A stretch of DNA of 64,000 nucleotides, taken from the NCBI RefSeq assembly GCF_003945595.2, contig NW_024104320.1:2463365-2527364 (forward strand), written 5' to 3'. The notes below the pieces were generated by a model that saw only the letters and a program-made list of their open reading frames with translations, did no database searches and was not told the DNA's origin. The DNA is from Pipra filicauda (lineage: Eukaryota; Chordata; Aves; Passeriformes; Pipridae). Each line of letters starts with the position of its first letter. Position 1 is the first letter of the stretch. Shown piece by piece: positions 1-10,974 of this stretch. The position numbers were made by a program, and so were the translations under genes.

Positions 1-1799
1 GTTTGTTCCACTCCAAACGGGGAGGGGAGAAGGGCTCTATTTTGCAATGTACAGTAAATAAACTCTTGCATTGCAGAATAAGACCAGAGAAAGGATACTT
101 GAGTCTCTTGATCCAGCCAGCAACTTTTGCAGAGATGTCTCACAGTTAATTATAACATTTTCCTGAACTGTTTGAGGACAATCTCAGAACCCAATTTCCA
201 CTTTAAATATCCCTCTCCTACATCCTGGGTCTCCTGTTGGTGATGCAGGTTGGCTTAACCTGCTGGTTTCGGTGGAAGATGAAACCTGTGAGCCCCAGCC
301 CCTGGTGTCTGTGTGGTTTAGAGGAACTCAGGGCTCTCAAGGTGACAATGGAAAAAAAGAGGGCTCAGTGCTTAGGCTTGGATGCCTATGGGACACCAAG
401 GCTGGGAGTTGTGTTGTCCTCATCCCAAATAAAGTCACCCTTCAAGCTGTGTGGTCACTGGGATGAGCAGTGTGAGATAGGTCAGCCAACTCTGGCTGGA
501 TTTGGTGGCTGAATTTTCACAGCTGAGAGCCCCCCACCCTGGGCAGAGGTAAATTACAGGATATGGGGGAGGATCCAGTTTTCTTGGAGAAATTACAGTG
601 CTGATCTCAGGGCGACCCAACAAAGGGAAAAGAGCAATGGAGTGATTGTCTGCTATGTCTGTACAACTTCCCACAAGGGTCTAGGACATGAATAAATGCA
701 ACATGAATTCTTAAGACACAGCCACAATAATGTGGGTGTACAGGGAATGTACAGCAGAGAAACCTATTTCTGTCCTTATGGAGGAAATCTGGGAAGAGTG
801 GAGGAAAGGAAGGCAGGGCAGGGAGGGCACATCGTGGTGTCTGGGATGTGGCCATGGCAGGAGACATGAGGAGGAGGCAGAAGAGGTTCTTCTAATTATC
901 AAGAACACTGAAAGCAAGGGATGTTATTTTAACTACTCATAACTGGAAATGAGACAGGCAGAGTCCCAGTCCACTGCATCCCTTGGATGCTGGGGACAAT
1001 GTTTCAGTTCAGATGGACAAACAGTACCTACACCAGACTCTGACCATGAGGATCCAGCTGGGAACTGGAGGGAGAGTGATTTTCAGGACAGTGATCACAA
1101 AGTGGCAGAATTAATTTTTTCTCACAAACAGGGAGATCAAGAGCAGGGCAGAGGGATGCTGGATCCAAGCCATGTGATTTCGGCAGACCTGGGGAAGCTG
1201 TGGATGGCTCCTGGGGAAGCAGGAGAGCCAGCACAGGAGGGAAAAGCCCTAAAGGCACTGCGTGGTTTATCCTGCCAGGAGGAAGGCAGAAAACATGACC
1301 GCTGACCCCAACACCAGCGGTCCTGCTGCAAACCTGGGGCAGAGGGAGATGGGAACCATGAGAACTCGTTATATATTTACAGCCAAACACGCCCCATTGC
1401 GAAACCACAGGGGAAGGCTTGAATGAGTTTCACCTAAGAAGGGTGGGGGGAAGGCTTGAATGAGTTTCACCTAAGAAGGGTGGGAAGGCAACAGAAAACA
1501 TCAGAAGGAGAAGAAAGAGGGAGGAAAGTAACCAAGGGATGACTCAGAAAAGGACCACAAAAAAGGTTCCTTGTCATCAGCTGATTTACTGCAACTACTA
1601 GTTAATCAAACCAAGGAGTGGAGCAGAAAGAAACCATCTGGAGACAGTTTAGGTGGGACAGAGGAGATGGAGTCAGCACAGGCATAGGATGGTCCCATGG
1701 GAGGTGAATGAAGGAAGGAGTTGTGATGCTCTTCCCAGACATTCTGGGCTAGGAAATGTCCCACAGGCACAATATCTCCCTTTAAAAAGTAGGATTTAT
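1..1799. other. Intergenic, no gene recognised
   Basis: Apart from the 37-bp duplication I see no coding exon, RNA gene or clear transposon. Short open frames lack homology I recognise and show no splice-supported structure. Confidence 0.6.
1411..1490. repeat. 37-bp tandem duplication
   Basis: The word aaggcttgaatgagtttcac occurs at 1414 and 1451, followed in both by ctaagaagggtggg. A third partial start (gggaaggca) follows. Recent direct duplication with almost no divergence. Confidence 0.9.
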
Positions 1800-2760
1800 A
1801 TACCAGGAGCCTAACTCTGAGCCCTGGAAAAGTCCCAGATCAAATTATTAAACAAACAGTTGATACGAAGCCAGAGGAGAACATGGGGATAAGAAGAAAG
1901 GTGAATTTGTCAGAAATAAATTGCCCAAATCAGAGTAATGTTCAGCTCAGGTTCCCTCTTGGGCAACTGAAGTGTGCCATGATTTAGGTAAAGCTTTTGA
2001 AACAGTCCCATCTGACATTTTACCAATTCTCTTAAATTAAGGAAATATGAGAAAGTGAATTTAGGAACAATTGAATAAAATACACTTGGAGTCACTGCAG
2101 ATAGTTTTCAGCCAGACAAGGAGGAGATTTTGAACAGTGTCCTCCTGGATCAGGCATAAAGGTGATTCTATTCAGTATTTTCATTTACTGATTCAAGTGA
2201 TGGCCCAGTGAACGCACTTGTAAAATATGAGGGTTGTGCTGGATGGCAAGCACCTGGGAGGACTGGATAAGAATTCAAAATTACCTGGAAAAATTGGAGA
2301 AAAAGCCTGAATGAAACAAGATGAAATCCAATAAATAACAGCACAAATTGTGGCTCTTACAGGAGCAATATCAAACAGCACAGCAGAATTGGAAGAGGAA
2401 TGGCAATTCACAAAGCATGGGGATGAGAAATCTGCCATTGGGAAAACACCAACAGAAGCAAATCTCTTTCCAGGATGCAATATGAAGACTGCTGTGTGCA
2501 AGCCAGAGGAGGTAATTATTCAACTTGCCTCCATGCTGATAGGGTCTCAGCTGGACCAACTCTCCTATTTAGGGTACATTTCGACAAAGATGTTAATTAA
2601 CTGAAAAAGATTAAGATATGAAAAACTAGAAAGGTTGAAGTATTTAACTTTGTTTTGCCAGGAAGGAGAAGCTGTGATAAAAGCTCTCATATACAGCCAA
2701 CTCTTACAAAGAGCAGATATTTGAGTGTTGCAAGAGGAAATCACATTAAATTGCATCAGG
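1800..2760 (+). mobile_element. Ancient, heavily decayed CR1-type LINE fragment
   Basis: Diverged + strand match to the 3' part of CR1 ORF2. Order is preserved: ...gtgaatttgtcagaaataaattgccc (about 1900), gatttaggtaaagcttttga (1981, the reverse-transcriptase region), a gtcctcctggatca-like segment (about 2138), cacctgggaggactgga (about 2248), aaattggagaaaaagcctga (about 2290) and ggaggtaattattcaactt (about 2508). The frame is broken by many stops and indels. Much older than the other CR1 copies here. Confidence 0.7.
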
Positions 2761-4980
2761 GCAGTGGCTCCTTCCCCGTTAACCATCTAACTGCCTTTTT
2801 CTCTCCCTTTTCCAGCCCACCCTGAGGTGCAGAGACCAGAGCAGCACACAGTGCTCACTGGGTGCACCGAGGCTGAAGACAATATCAGAATAACATCAGA
2901 AACACTGCCCTATTTTCCATCTCCCTCCTTGGTGTCCTCTCCTGCCCAGGATTCCCAGGCTCTGGCAGGGACATCTTGGCTGGACTGACTGAACCAGCAG
3001 CACAGATTTGAGCACTGCCGAGCACAGAAGCAGGGAAAAAAGACCATGTTTCCTGCAGTGAATGCAGCAGGACAGGGATCTGGAGCTGGATAGTCCAATT
3101 TAAACACCAGATAATGCGTGTGTGGCCACCCTTGGAGTGAGTCTTCTAGCCCCCTGCCTTAGCCCTTTAGACTCTAATCTGGATTCAAGCTGTTGGATAT
3201 GCATCAGTTGAAAATAAACCCAGCAATAATTAAAACACTGTGCAATGCTTTTCCCTTTGGGGACAAAAAAAAAAAAAAAAGAAAAAAGAAAAAAAAAAAG
3301 AAAAAAATGTGTTTGTATTTTTGGCCTGGTTTTCCTCATTTTCTGCCACAGAAAACAATTCTCCTTAATGATGACTGTTCCACATTCCCGCTCGTGTTCC
3401 TCGCTTTTGTTAATGTGAAGATTTAAATGCACCATTTAATACCAACATGGGCCAATGAGCTCATGGTTACACTCACACTCCCAGGCTGCCAGGAGGATGC
3501 ACGATTCTATGACAGGCAATTAAAAATCCCATTATGGGATTGTGGAATAAGAAGTAGATGATATATTAAAACAAGGGGCATGTTTAATTTATAAATTCAA
3601 GTTATTGCATGCTGTGAAGTGCTAGGGAGAGAAATGAATAAAGAAAGGACTTTGTAGTGTTGCTTGCTATTAAGTATTATAAACAGCAATATATGTCTGG
3701 CTGTCAGAGCCTCCTGGCAGCTCTGCATCCCAGGTAGCTCTCTGCCTCCCCTTCCCCCAGGGCAATTCATTTCTTGTATTTCCAAATCCAGTAAGAATTT
3801 TTGCTGCATTAGCCAAAAAAACCCGTAGCCTCAACATCAGGGACTCTGATGCGAGAGACCTGGCCTGGGGGATGGGATGTAAAGTGGAATTGCACAGTTT
3901 CTCTATTAAAATTCAGCCCCGGTAATTAAAATTTGATAATAAAGACCAGCTCAGCACCTCAGTGCTATAGAGATGAATTTCTTGGGCACATGCCTGTCCC
4001 TCCTGTGCCCATTGTGGTGGTCCAAGGCCTTGCTCTCCTGGTAGCTGGATTCCTGGCTGGAAGAGGGGGCTGCCATGGGGCCTTATTTCCCATTTAATTT
4101 TTGGAGGAAAAGGGAGAGGTATATCAGGTAGAACATACAGATAATTGTATAGATGGCAATTGCATACACAGCTCCATCCTTCCAAGAAGGATTGATGCAG
4201 TGGGGTGCAGCCTTGGTGTGAAAACTCCTCCAAGGAGGGCTGTCAGGTTCGATTGAGGTCCTGGAGGAGTACCTGAGCCCAGCTCTTCCTCTGGATGGGA
4301 AGGCTGAGGCTTCTCCATGCTCCATACACACATATTGCAGCAGTAATTTTGAAGTAACTTTGAAGAGCAATGCTTTTGGCCACAGCAGCTCTGGGGACAG
4401 AGCGATGTTATGAGGGATGCTAGCCTGGGATGACCCAGCAGTGTGCTGAAGAGGGTCAGAGGAAATCCCAGAGAGAAGTCAGGGAGAGAGATAACAGGAG
4501 GGCAAGACATCTCTGACCTACAGGGAGGGCTGGGAGAGGAAACGGTCCATTAGCAGCGTCTGGGGGAATCAAAGAGCCATTGTGCACTGGGCTCTGCTTT
4601 CTCAGCATGTTTCCACCTCCTTGGGGACAGAGCTCCAGCCTCTCACCTCCTTACGTCAATGCATTTCCCAGCAGATTTCCCCATCTGTTTATCATCTCTG
4701 GTGGTGAAGGGTCTCATGGGGAGCTCTGCCTGCTCTGCATCTGCTCTTGTGACAGGCTCCATTCTGTCTGCGAGAGATGAATGAGCAGCCCTGGGGTGGG
4801 GAAGTCCTGGGAATTAATACTCTGGTCTGGGGAAGGGACCTTTGTATGGTGAGGGTGAGACCCTGCACTGCTGCTGTGGTAAGCTGGAGAAGAATGGGAG
4901 CTCCTGTCAAAGGAGCCAAGGGGGTCTTTGTCTTCATCCAGAGAAAAGAAATGGCATGTTCCTATATGTCTCCACATTAA
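2761..4980. other. Intergenic, low information
   Basis: Holds the poly(A) tract at 3265-3307 and otherwise unremarkable unique sequence. No gene recognised. Confidence 0.6.
3265..3307. repeat. Poly(A) / AAAAAG low-complexity tract
   Basis: A continuous A-run interrupted only by four G, 43 bp. No retrocopy is recognised upstream. Confidence 0.95.
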
Positions 4981-5512
4981 CACAGAATGGTTTGAGTTGG
5001 AAGGGACATTAGAGATCATATAGTTCCAACCTCCCACCATGGACAGGGATGCCACCCGCTAGATCAGGTTGCTCCAAGCCCTATTCAACCTGACCTTGAA
5101 CACTTCCAGGGATGGGTCACCCGCAGCTTCTTTGGGCAACTGTGCCAGTGCCTCACCACACCCACAGTAAAGAATTTCTCCCTAACATCTAATCTAAATC
5201 TCTCGTCTCTCAGTTTAAAAACATTCCCCCTTGTCCTATCGCTATCTACGCGTGTAAAAAGTTGCTCTCTCTCTTTTTCATAAGCCCTCTTTAATTACTG
5301 GAAGGGGCTCTAAGGTCTCTCTAGAGCCTTCTGTTCTCCAGGCTGAACAACCCCAACTCTTTCAGCCTGTTTCCATAGCACAGGTGCTTCAGCCCTCTGA
5401 GCATCTTTGTGGCCTCCTCTGGACTTGCTTCAATAGGTCCATGTTTTTCTTGTTCTGAGGACCCCAGATCTGGACACAGTATCCCAGGTAGGGTCTCACA
5501 AGGGCCTGTAAA
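4981..5512 (-). mobile_element. CR1 LINE 3'-end fragment, about 530 bp
   Basis: Reads on + as cacagaatggtttgagttgg...; the reverse complement is the CR1 3' end, running back through the 'tcctctggacttgcttcaat' and 'ggacacagtatcccagg' landmarks. 5'-truncated, ending in the usual ATTCTGTG-like tail. Confidence 0.93.
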
Positions 5513-6215
5513 AATCCTGTTGCTCCATGGATATTTAATGGGGAAGAACATTATTCCACCTTGTCTCTACCAAAGGCGATGCCCACCTCCAGACACACTT
5601 GTTGGCCAAAGGACTCTCACACAGCAAACTAAGGTGACTGAAAGATCCTGGACCAAACATACTCCACACTAAACTGTCTCTGAGGGTTGGCTCAGTTTGG
5701 GGGGACATGGGGACAAGGGGAATCAACCAGCAAGCCAGGACAGAGAAGTCCAGACCACCCAAAGCCCAGCCTCTTACCGTACACAAGCATCTTTCCCTGA
5801 CTGCTCAGAACGGCTGCGTAAACAGAATGTGTGTTGAGGGACATCTCACCCAGGCACCCAACTAGACTCCGAAACCCAGAAAGGATACATTTTCTCTACC
5901 CTTCTGTTAGTACCATGGCCACTGGAGGACACACAAGCCCCTAACTCTCCTTCCCTTGGCACTGGGTCGTGCAGTTTTTCTTGTGAGACTGGTTCTGTTG
6001 TTCCTGGTTATTTCACTGAGTTACATCACTGACTGAGCTTCCAGCCATCACAACATCCCAAATAAGCAGATTCATCCCCCTAAGGTGTGGGTAGGCCCTA
6101 GAAGTGACTTTCCAAACCATTACAAAGCAAAAGTCCCTGTGACTAGGGCAAGTCCACAAGGCACCTGCTGGATGGTCACCCTCTCTGACTTGATACTTCA
6201 AGGATATTTATGAAC
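5513..6215. other. Intergenic gap between CR1 copies
   Basis: Unique-looking sequence; no exon, repeat or regulatory feature recognised. Confidence 0.55.
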
Positions 6216-6670
6216 TTCTTCGAGGGCAAATGCCAAGTCCAGCACCTGGGAAGGAATAACCCCCTTGTACAACACAGACTGGGCTGACTGGTGGGGGAGC
6301 AGCTACACAAAAAGGACCTGGTAGTCTTGGTGGACACCAGTTTGACCATGAGCCAGCAATGTATCATCACAGCAAAGCAGGCAAACAGCTCCTTGGGCTG
6401 CATTAGGCAGAGTGTTGCCAGCAGGTCAAGGGAGGGAAACCTTCTCCTCTGCTCAGCCCTGCTGATAGCATGTCTGGATATTGCAACAGCCTCCAGTACA
6501 TGAGAGGTAGGGGCACATGGGAGTGAGTCCAGAGCAAGGCCATCAAGATGATCAGGGCATGGGAGCACACAGCCTGGAGGAGGAGGCTGAGGGTGCAGGG
6601 CTGGAGGAGAGAGTGCTCTGGTGGGGATCTGACAGCGACCTCCAATATCTGCAAGGAGGGTATGAAGATG
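6216..6670 (+). mobile_element. CR1 LINE fragment, 5' part of a split copy
   Basis: The + strand matches the C-terminal ORF2 region of CR1: gcaaatgccaagtccagcac, ggacctggtagtcttggtgg, accatgagccagcaatgt, gggctgcattaggcagagtg, agcaggtcaagggaggg. It stops abruptly where an opposite-strand CR1 begins and appears to resume at 7051. Confidence 0.92.
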
Positions 6671-7050
6671 ATCACAGAATCACAGAATATCCTGTGTTGG
6701 AAGGGACTCACAAGGATCATTGAATCCAACTCTTGGCCCTGCACGAGACAGCCCCAACAATCTCACCATGTGCCCGAGAGCGTTGTCCAAACACTTCTTG
6801 AACTCCGCCAGGCTTGGTGCTGTGACCACTTCCCTGGGGAGCCTGTTCCAGTGCCCAAACACGCCCTGGGTGAAGAATCTTTTCCTGATACCCAAACTAA
6901 GCCTCCCCTGACATAGCTTCATGCCATTGCCTTGGGTCTTGGTCACCAGAGAGAAGGGATCAGTGCCTGCCCCTCCACTTTTGTTCATGGGTAAGCTATA
7001 GACAGCTATGAGGTTTTCCCTCAGTCTCCTCTTCTTCAGGCTGAACAAAC
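6671..7050 (-). mobile_element. CR1 LINE fragment inserted within another CR1
   Basis: Begins on + with atcacagaatcacagaatat, the reverse complement of the CR1 octamer tail, and continues through ggaagggactcacaaggatc and ttcttcaggctgaac. It separates two + strand CR1 pieces, so it is the younger insertion. Confidence 0.92.
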
Positions 7051-7262
7051 ACAGAGGTACATAAATGGAACACAAAGACACTGGACATAAGCTGAAACCA
7101 GGGAGGTTCAGCCTGGATATGTGGAAAAGTGTTCCCACTATGAGGACAGCTCAGCACTGATACAGGATGCCCAGAAAGGCTATGCTGCCTCCAACCTCAG
7201 AGGTTTCAAAGACCCAGCTGCATAAAGCCCTGAGCGACCTGGTCTGACCCCAAAGTTGGCCC
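7051..7262 (+). mobile_element. CR1 LINE fragment, 3' part of the split copy
   Basis: The + strand CR1 3' region resumes: aggttcagcctggatatgtg, gtgttcccactatgaggaca, ggctatgctgcctccaacct, cccagctgcataaagccctg, agcgacctggtctgacccc. Order and orientation fit the piece ending at 6670. The last CR1 bases are missing or diverged. Confidence 0.85.
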
Positions 7263-7930
7263 TGCATGATGAAGAGGTTTGGCTGGAGACCTCCTGCAGT
7301 CCCTTCCCACACGAGCTATCCTGTCATCCTACAGTGCCCAAGGCCATCCTGTGCCCAAGACACACAGTGCATTTGTGGCTCAGCAGTGCCAAACACTGTC
7401 TTTCCTCTCTAGGAACAGGATTAATGACTGCATCTTCTCCCTTGCTGGGGGACCTCCACCAAACCCACAGCTACCAGATGGCCAAAAGCTGCCTTCCCCC
7501 AGCACTAGCAGAGAGAGGGGGAGCAGGGAGCCTCCCGGCGCTCTCCCAGGCATCCCTAACCACAACATATTGTTCTGGGCATCGCACAATAACCCCAGAC
7601 AGAGCAGGGCGTCATGGGGGGGTGGGATCCACAGTCACGTCCTGGCTGCTGCACATCACCCCCAGGAACAAAGCCTTGTGGGAGGGCAGGGAGCTGTGTG
7701 CCGAGCGTGGGGCACAGGAGGGATGAGGAGTGCAGCCCTCTTTCCTCTGTCACAGTCGGCATTTCATTATCCAAACCCAGCCATCGTAAGTCCCCCACTC
7801 ATCTGGTAACAATAATGAGCCAGGGAACAGCTTGTCCTTGTCTGGCACCACGGCACTCATCAGGCAATGCAGCCAGAGTGCATCTCCCTATGCTCCCAAG
7901 CCTGATCCATTCTCTACAGCCACCTGAAGG
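7263..7930. other. Intergenic gap between CR1 copies
   Basis: GC-richer unique sequence with overlapping open frames on both strands but no recognisable protein or splice structure. Confidence 0.55.
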
Positions 7931-8201
7931 GAGAGGGTCAGCCTCTTCTCCCAGGCAACTAGCAACAGGACATGGCCTCAAGCTGCACCAGGGGAGGTTC
8001 AGGTCGGACATCAGGAGGAATTTCTTCATGGAAAGGGTTTTAAGCATTGGAACGGGCTGCCCAGAGAGGTGATGGAGTCACCATCCCTGGAGGCATTTAA
8101 GGAAAGACTGGAAGTGTCTAGTTGCCAAGGTGATGATTGGCCTAAGGTTGGACTCGATGATCTCAGAGATCTTTTCCAGCCTAAGTGATTCTGTGGTTCC
8201 A
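7931..8201 (+). mobile_element. CR1 LINE 3'-end fragment
   Basis: Clear landmarks: gagggtcagcctcttctccc, caagctgcaccaggggaggt, catcaggaggaatttcttca, gggctgcccagagaggtgat, ggttggactcgatgatctca, and a tail gtgattctgtggttcc. Confidence 0.95.
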
Positions 8202-10793
8202 AGTCACACCTCTTCCATCCTTCCTTGAGCACAACATGAGGCCAGAGATGGAAACTGGAGGTCTGCAAGTTCCTGGGTAAAATTCCTCTCACTTCATCAC
8301 CTTGAGACCTTAGCTCAGCACAACCCTTATAAGAAATTGTGCCCATAAAAAATAAGCTGCCCTTGGGTTTTGACTCTATTTAGTAAGTATTATTCTGAGG
8401 GTCAACAATATGGGGTTCTTGCTAAGGGCATCACTGAACAGCTAATGATGTATAGTGGCTAATGGGGGTGGATGGATGGATGGGAGGATGGATATCTGAA
8501 TCCTGGGAGAAATGAATAGCCCGCAGTTTGAGATCAGTGAACTGACGGAGTGGACGGATGGAGGCAGTAGCTGGTTTTCCTAGGGGCCAAGGAAAAACAA
8601 AGAGAAAGGGAGAGATGAACGCTTGTCTGTGTACTTTGGATGGGGTGGTTGTTTGTTGTTATATTATCTGCTTTCCTGTTTCCCTTGCCTCCTGTCCTTT
8701 CAGTGAAGCACTGTTTTGATAAATTCCTTTGTTCACAAGTGGGGAAGGATAGCCGGGAAGGGAAGAAGGGGAAGGATGGCTGAGGCATGAGGTGAGGGAA
8801 ATAGAGCAGAGGCAGAATGGTGGGGGAAGGCTTTTAGGGCAGGATAGTCCCTGGAGTACCCAGGCTAGTTTGACTAAATTTTCCCAGGATTCTGGCTGGA
8901 AATTAGTGACGTGTTTTTGAAGACCCTTAGAAATTAGGGGCTCCTTAATTGTTCCCTTGCTGCTGCCCGGAAGGCTGTATTTATTACAGAATTGCCCCAG
9001 ATGCAGCATACAGAATTTTGAAGGCTGTGACCTGGCTCATTTTCAAGGACAACTTGCTCCATAGACACTCCAGCAGCTTGTCCAGTTCCCTCAGTCTCAG
9101 GCTTTTAACCCCAGTTATCGCTGTAGCCCCAAATGACCATCTCTATTTACCCTCTGATCCCATATGACCTTGGACTCAGCTCTGATGCAGCAGTCATACC
9201 CATAGCGAGTATTCTTCACCCACAGGCTGCCTGAAACCATCCTGCATCCCCACCCTATCGACTCCCTTGCATCAGCTTTGGTGTTGCACAGCCTCCACAC
9301 ACCAAAACTATTAATCTGGCACAAAAATAACTGAGTGAAAAAAGGGAACAGGCTTCTGCTAAGTCAGCACTGAATTATCCAGTGCAAAGGCAAAGATAGA
9401 AAGGAGGATGAGCTGGTCGCCCAGAGCTGCAGGAGAAAAGACAGGAATGAGACCTCCATGTTGGCAAGCTCTTAGGCTGGTTCAAGCTCATCTGTTTAAG
9501 TCATGGCTGAAAGTGATTTGAGCTCAGAGAGTGGGACTTATCCTCTCTTCTCCCTGTTATCCAGCTGGAGTATAACTGGTGGCAAACAGTGGAAACCATC
9601 ACAGGAGAGGGTCTGAAAAGCTGCCAAGGGAATGGAGAAATTGCCCAGTCTACAGGGAGGACCTGGAGGCTGGTGAGATGGGAGGGACATGTCCCTGCCA
9701 TGAGTTGGCCCATTACATTTTCACTGGTTTACACATCCAGCCATGTTATTCTTTCCAGCAATAATTCCTACTAAAGATCCTCTCTTCCAAAGTCATTTAG
9801 CACTGGGGCTAATTCTCAGTTTCCTGGAGGAGGATTTGCACTCAGTTAAAATGTGTGAAGGCAGGAGAGTGCAAGACTGCAGGGAGTTTCCTGCAAATTC
9901 CTCTTGCCTCATAAACTGGTGTATAACATAAGGCTAGAATTCCCTCGTGCTGGAGGTCTTCCTCCCTGGGTCTTCCTCTCCTTTGAAAGCTTATTATGGC
10001 ATAACCAGCTCCTTATACAACCCACAGAGTTACTCTAACCAATGTAAAGTCTATAAATTAGTCTTTGAGCTAGGTCTGCTTACGTGATGAATAAATAGCC
10101 TGGAGTGATTTAAATCAGTCGAGCTTGGGTGAGGCTTTTAAATAGTTGTGCTGGACTGCAGGAGCCTAGGGAAGATGTGAACACCTCGCTACCTCCAAGT
10201 TACTTTGCCCTCCTCCCTGTGGTGCTGAGGATATCCAGTCACTGCCTGGGCCCCAGGCAGCTGCCTACAGCCACAGCAGGGTGCTCCGTGCACACTTCCA
10301 ACTGCTCCAGCAGAAAGGCTGCCCAGTAGCACTCGGCCAATGCAGAGGGGAACACCCAGCACTGCCAGGACTGAGGTTGCACAAATCCTGGTGACTCAGA
10401 GACTCGGCATGTTCCCAGGCTCTGTCACCTACATCTGCTGTGAGTGATATGTTACTAATTCCCCTGTTGGTTTTCTCTGTGTCATCTCTGACTTCAGCCT
10501 TATGTTCCCACTGCCACTCGCCTGCTGAGCCCTCCCCATCCTGGGGCTCCTCCATATCCCTCACCATCCTGACAGACACAGAGAAGACTTGTTTGGCTTC
10601 CTTGCCCACCACTGTGCTGTGACCTGATACCCATGGGAGCCTCTGAAGGGCTCTGGGACCTCATTCCTGGGTAGCACTAACCCAGGTGGAGGCAGTCCTT
10701 GCCCCTCTTCAAGGACACTGAGAGTTACATGTGCTTGTATTGCCTGGTCAGGCGCTACTATGTTTTCTGTGCTGTCACCTTTAACTGCTCTGA
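8202..10793. other. Intergenic, low information
   Basis: Contains a short GGAT repeat near 8468. No gene or transposon recognised in the rest. Confidence 0.6.
8468..8494. repeat. (GGAT)n simple repeat
   Basis: tggatggatggatgggaggatggat, short imperfect tetranucleotide array. Confidence 0.9.
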
Positions 10794-10974
10794 ATAACTC
10801 TGTATCAAATATACATCAAATATGATGTACAGTGCATGGCCAGCAGAGCCCCTGTGAGCTACTTCTCCCCATTACAATCCTCCCTCTGTGAACACCATTA
10901 CCTGCATAGCTCACAGGGGCTCTGCTGTCCCTGCACTGCACATCATATTTGATATATATTTGACATGGAGTTAT
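10794..10974. repeat. Long imperfect inverted repeat (68-bp arms, 45-bp spacer)
   Basis: Arm 1 (10794-10861) is the reverse complement of arm 2 (10907-10974) with about 7 mismatches in 68 and no gaps. The outer arm is AT-rich (caaatatacatcaaatatga), the inner arm GC-richer (cagcagagcccctgtgagc). The 45-base spacer is non-repetitive. No target-site duplication is visible. It could be a foldback element, a palindromic duplication or a transcribed hairpin. Confidence 0.9.

Noticed and set aside
1..140. Sequence at the window start with aataaactcttgcattgcag, reminiscent of an LTR R/U5 end
   Set aside because: Too short, cut by the window edge, and without a TG...CA boundary or recognised family match.
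6176..6916. Several 100-130-codon frames around 6.2-6.9 kb
   Set aside because: They overlap CR1 fragments on both strands and are not intact ORF2 protein.
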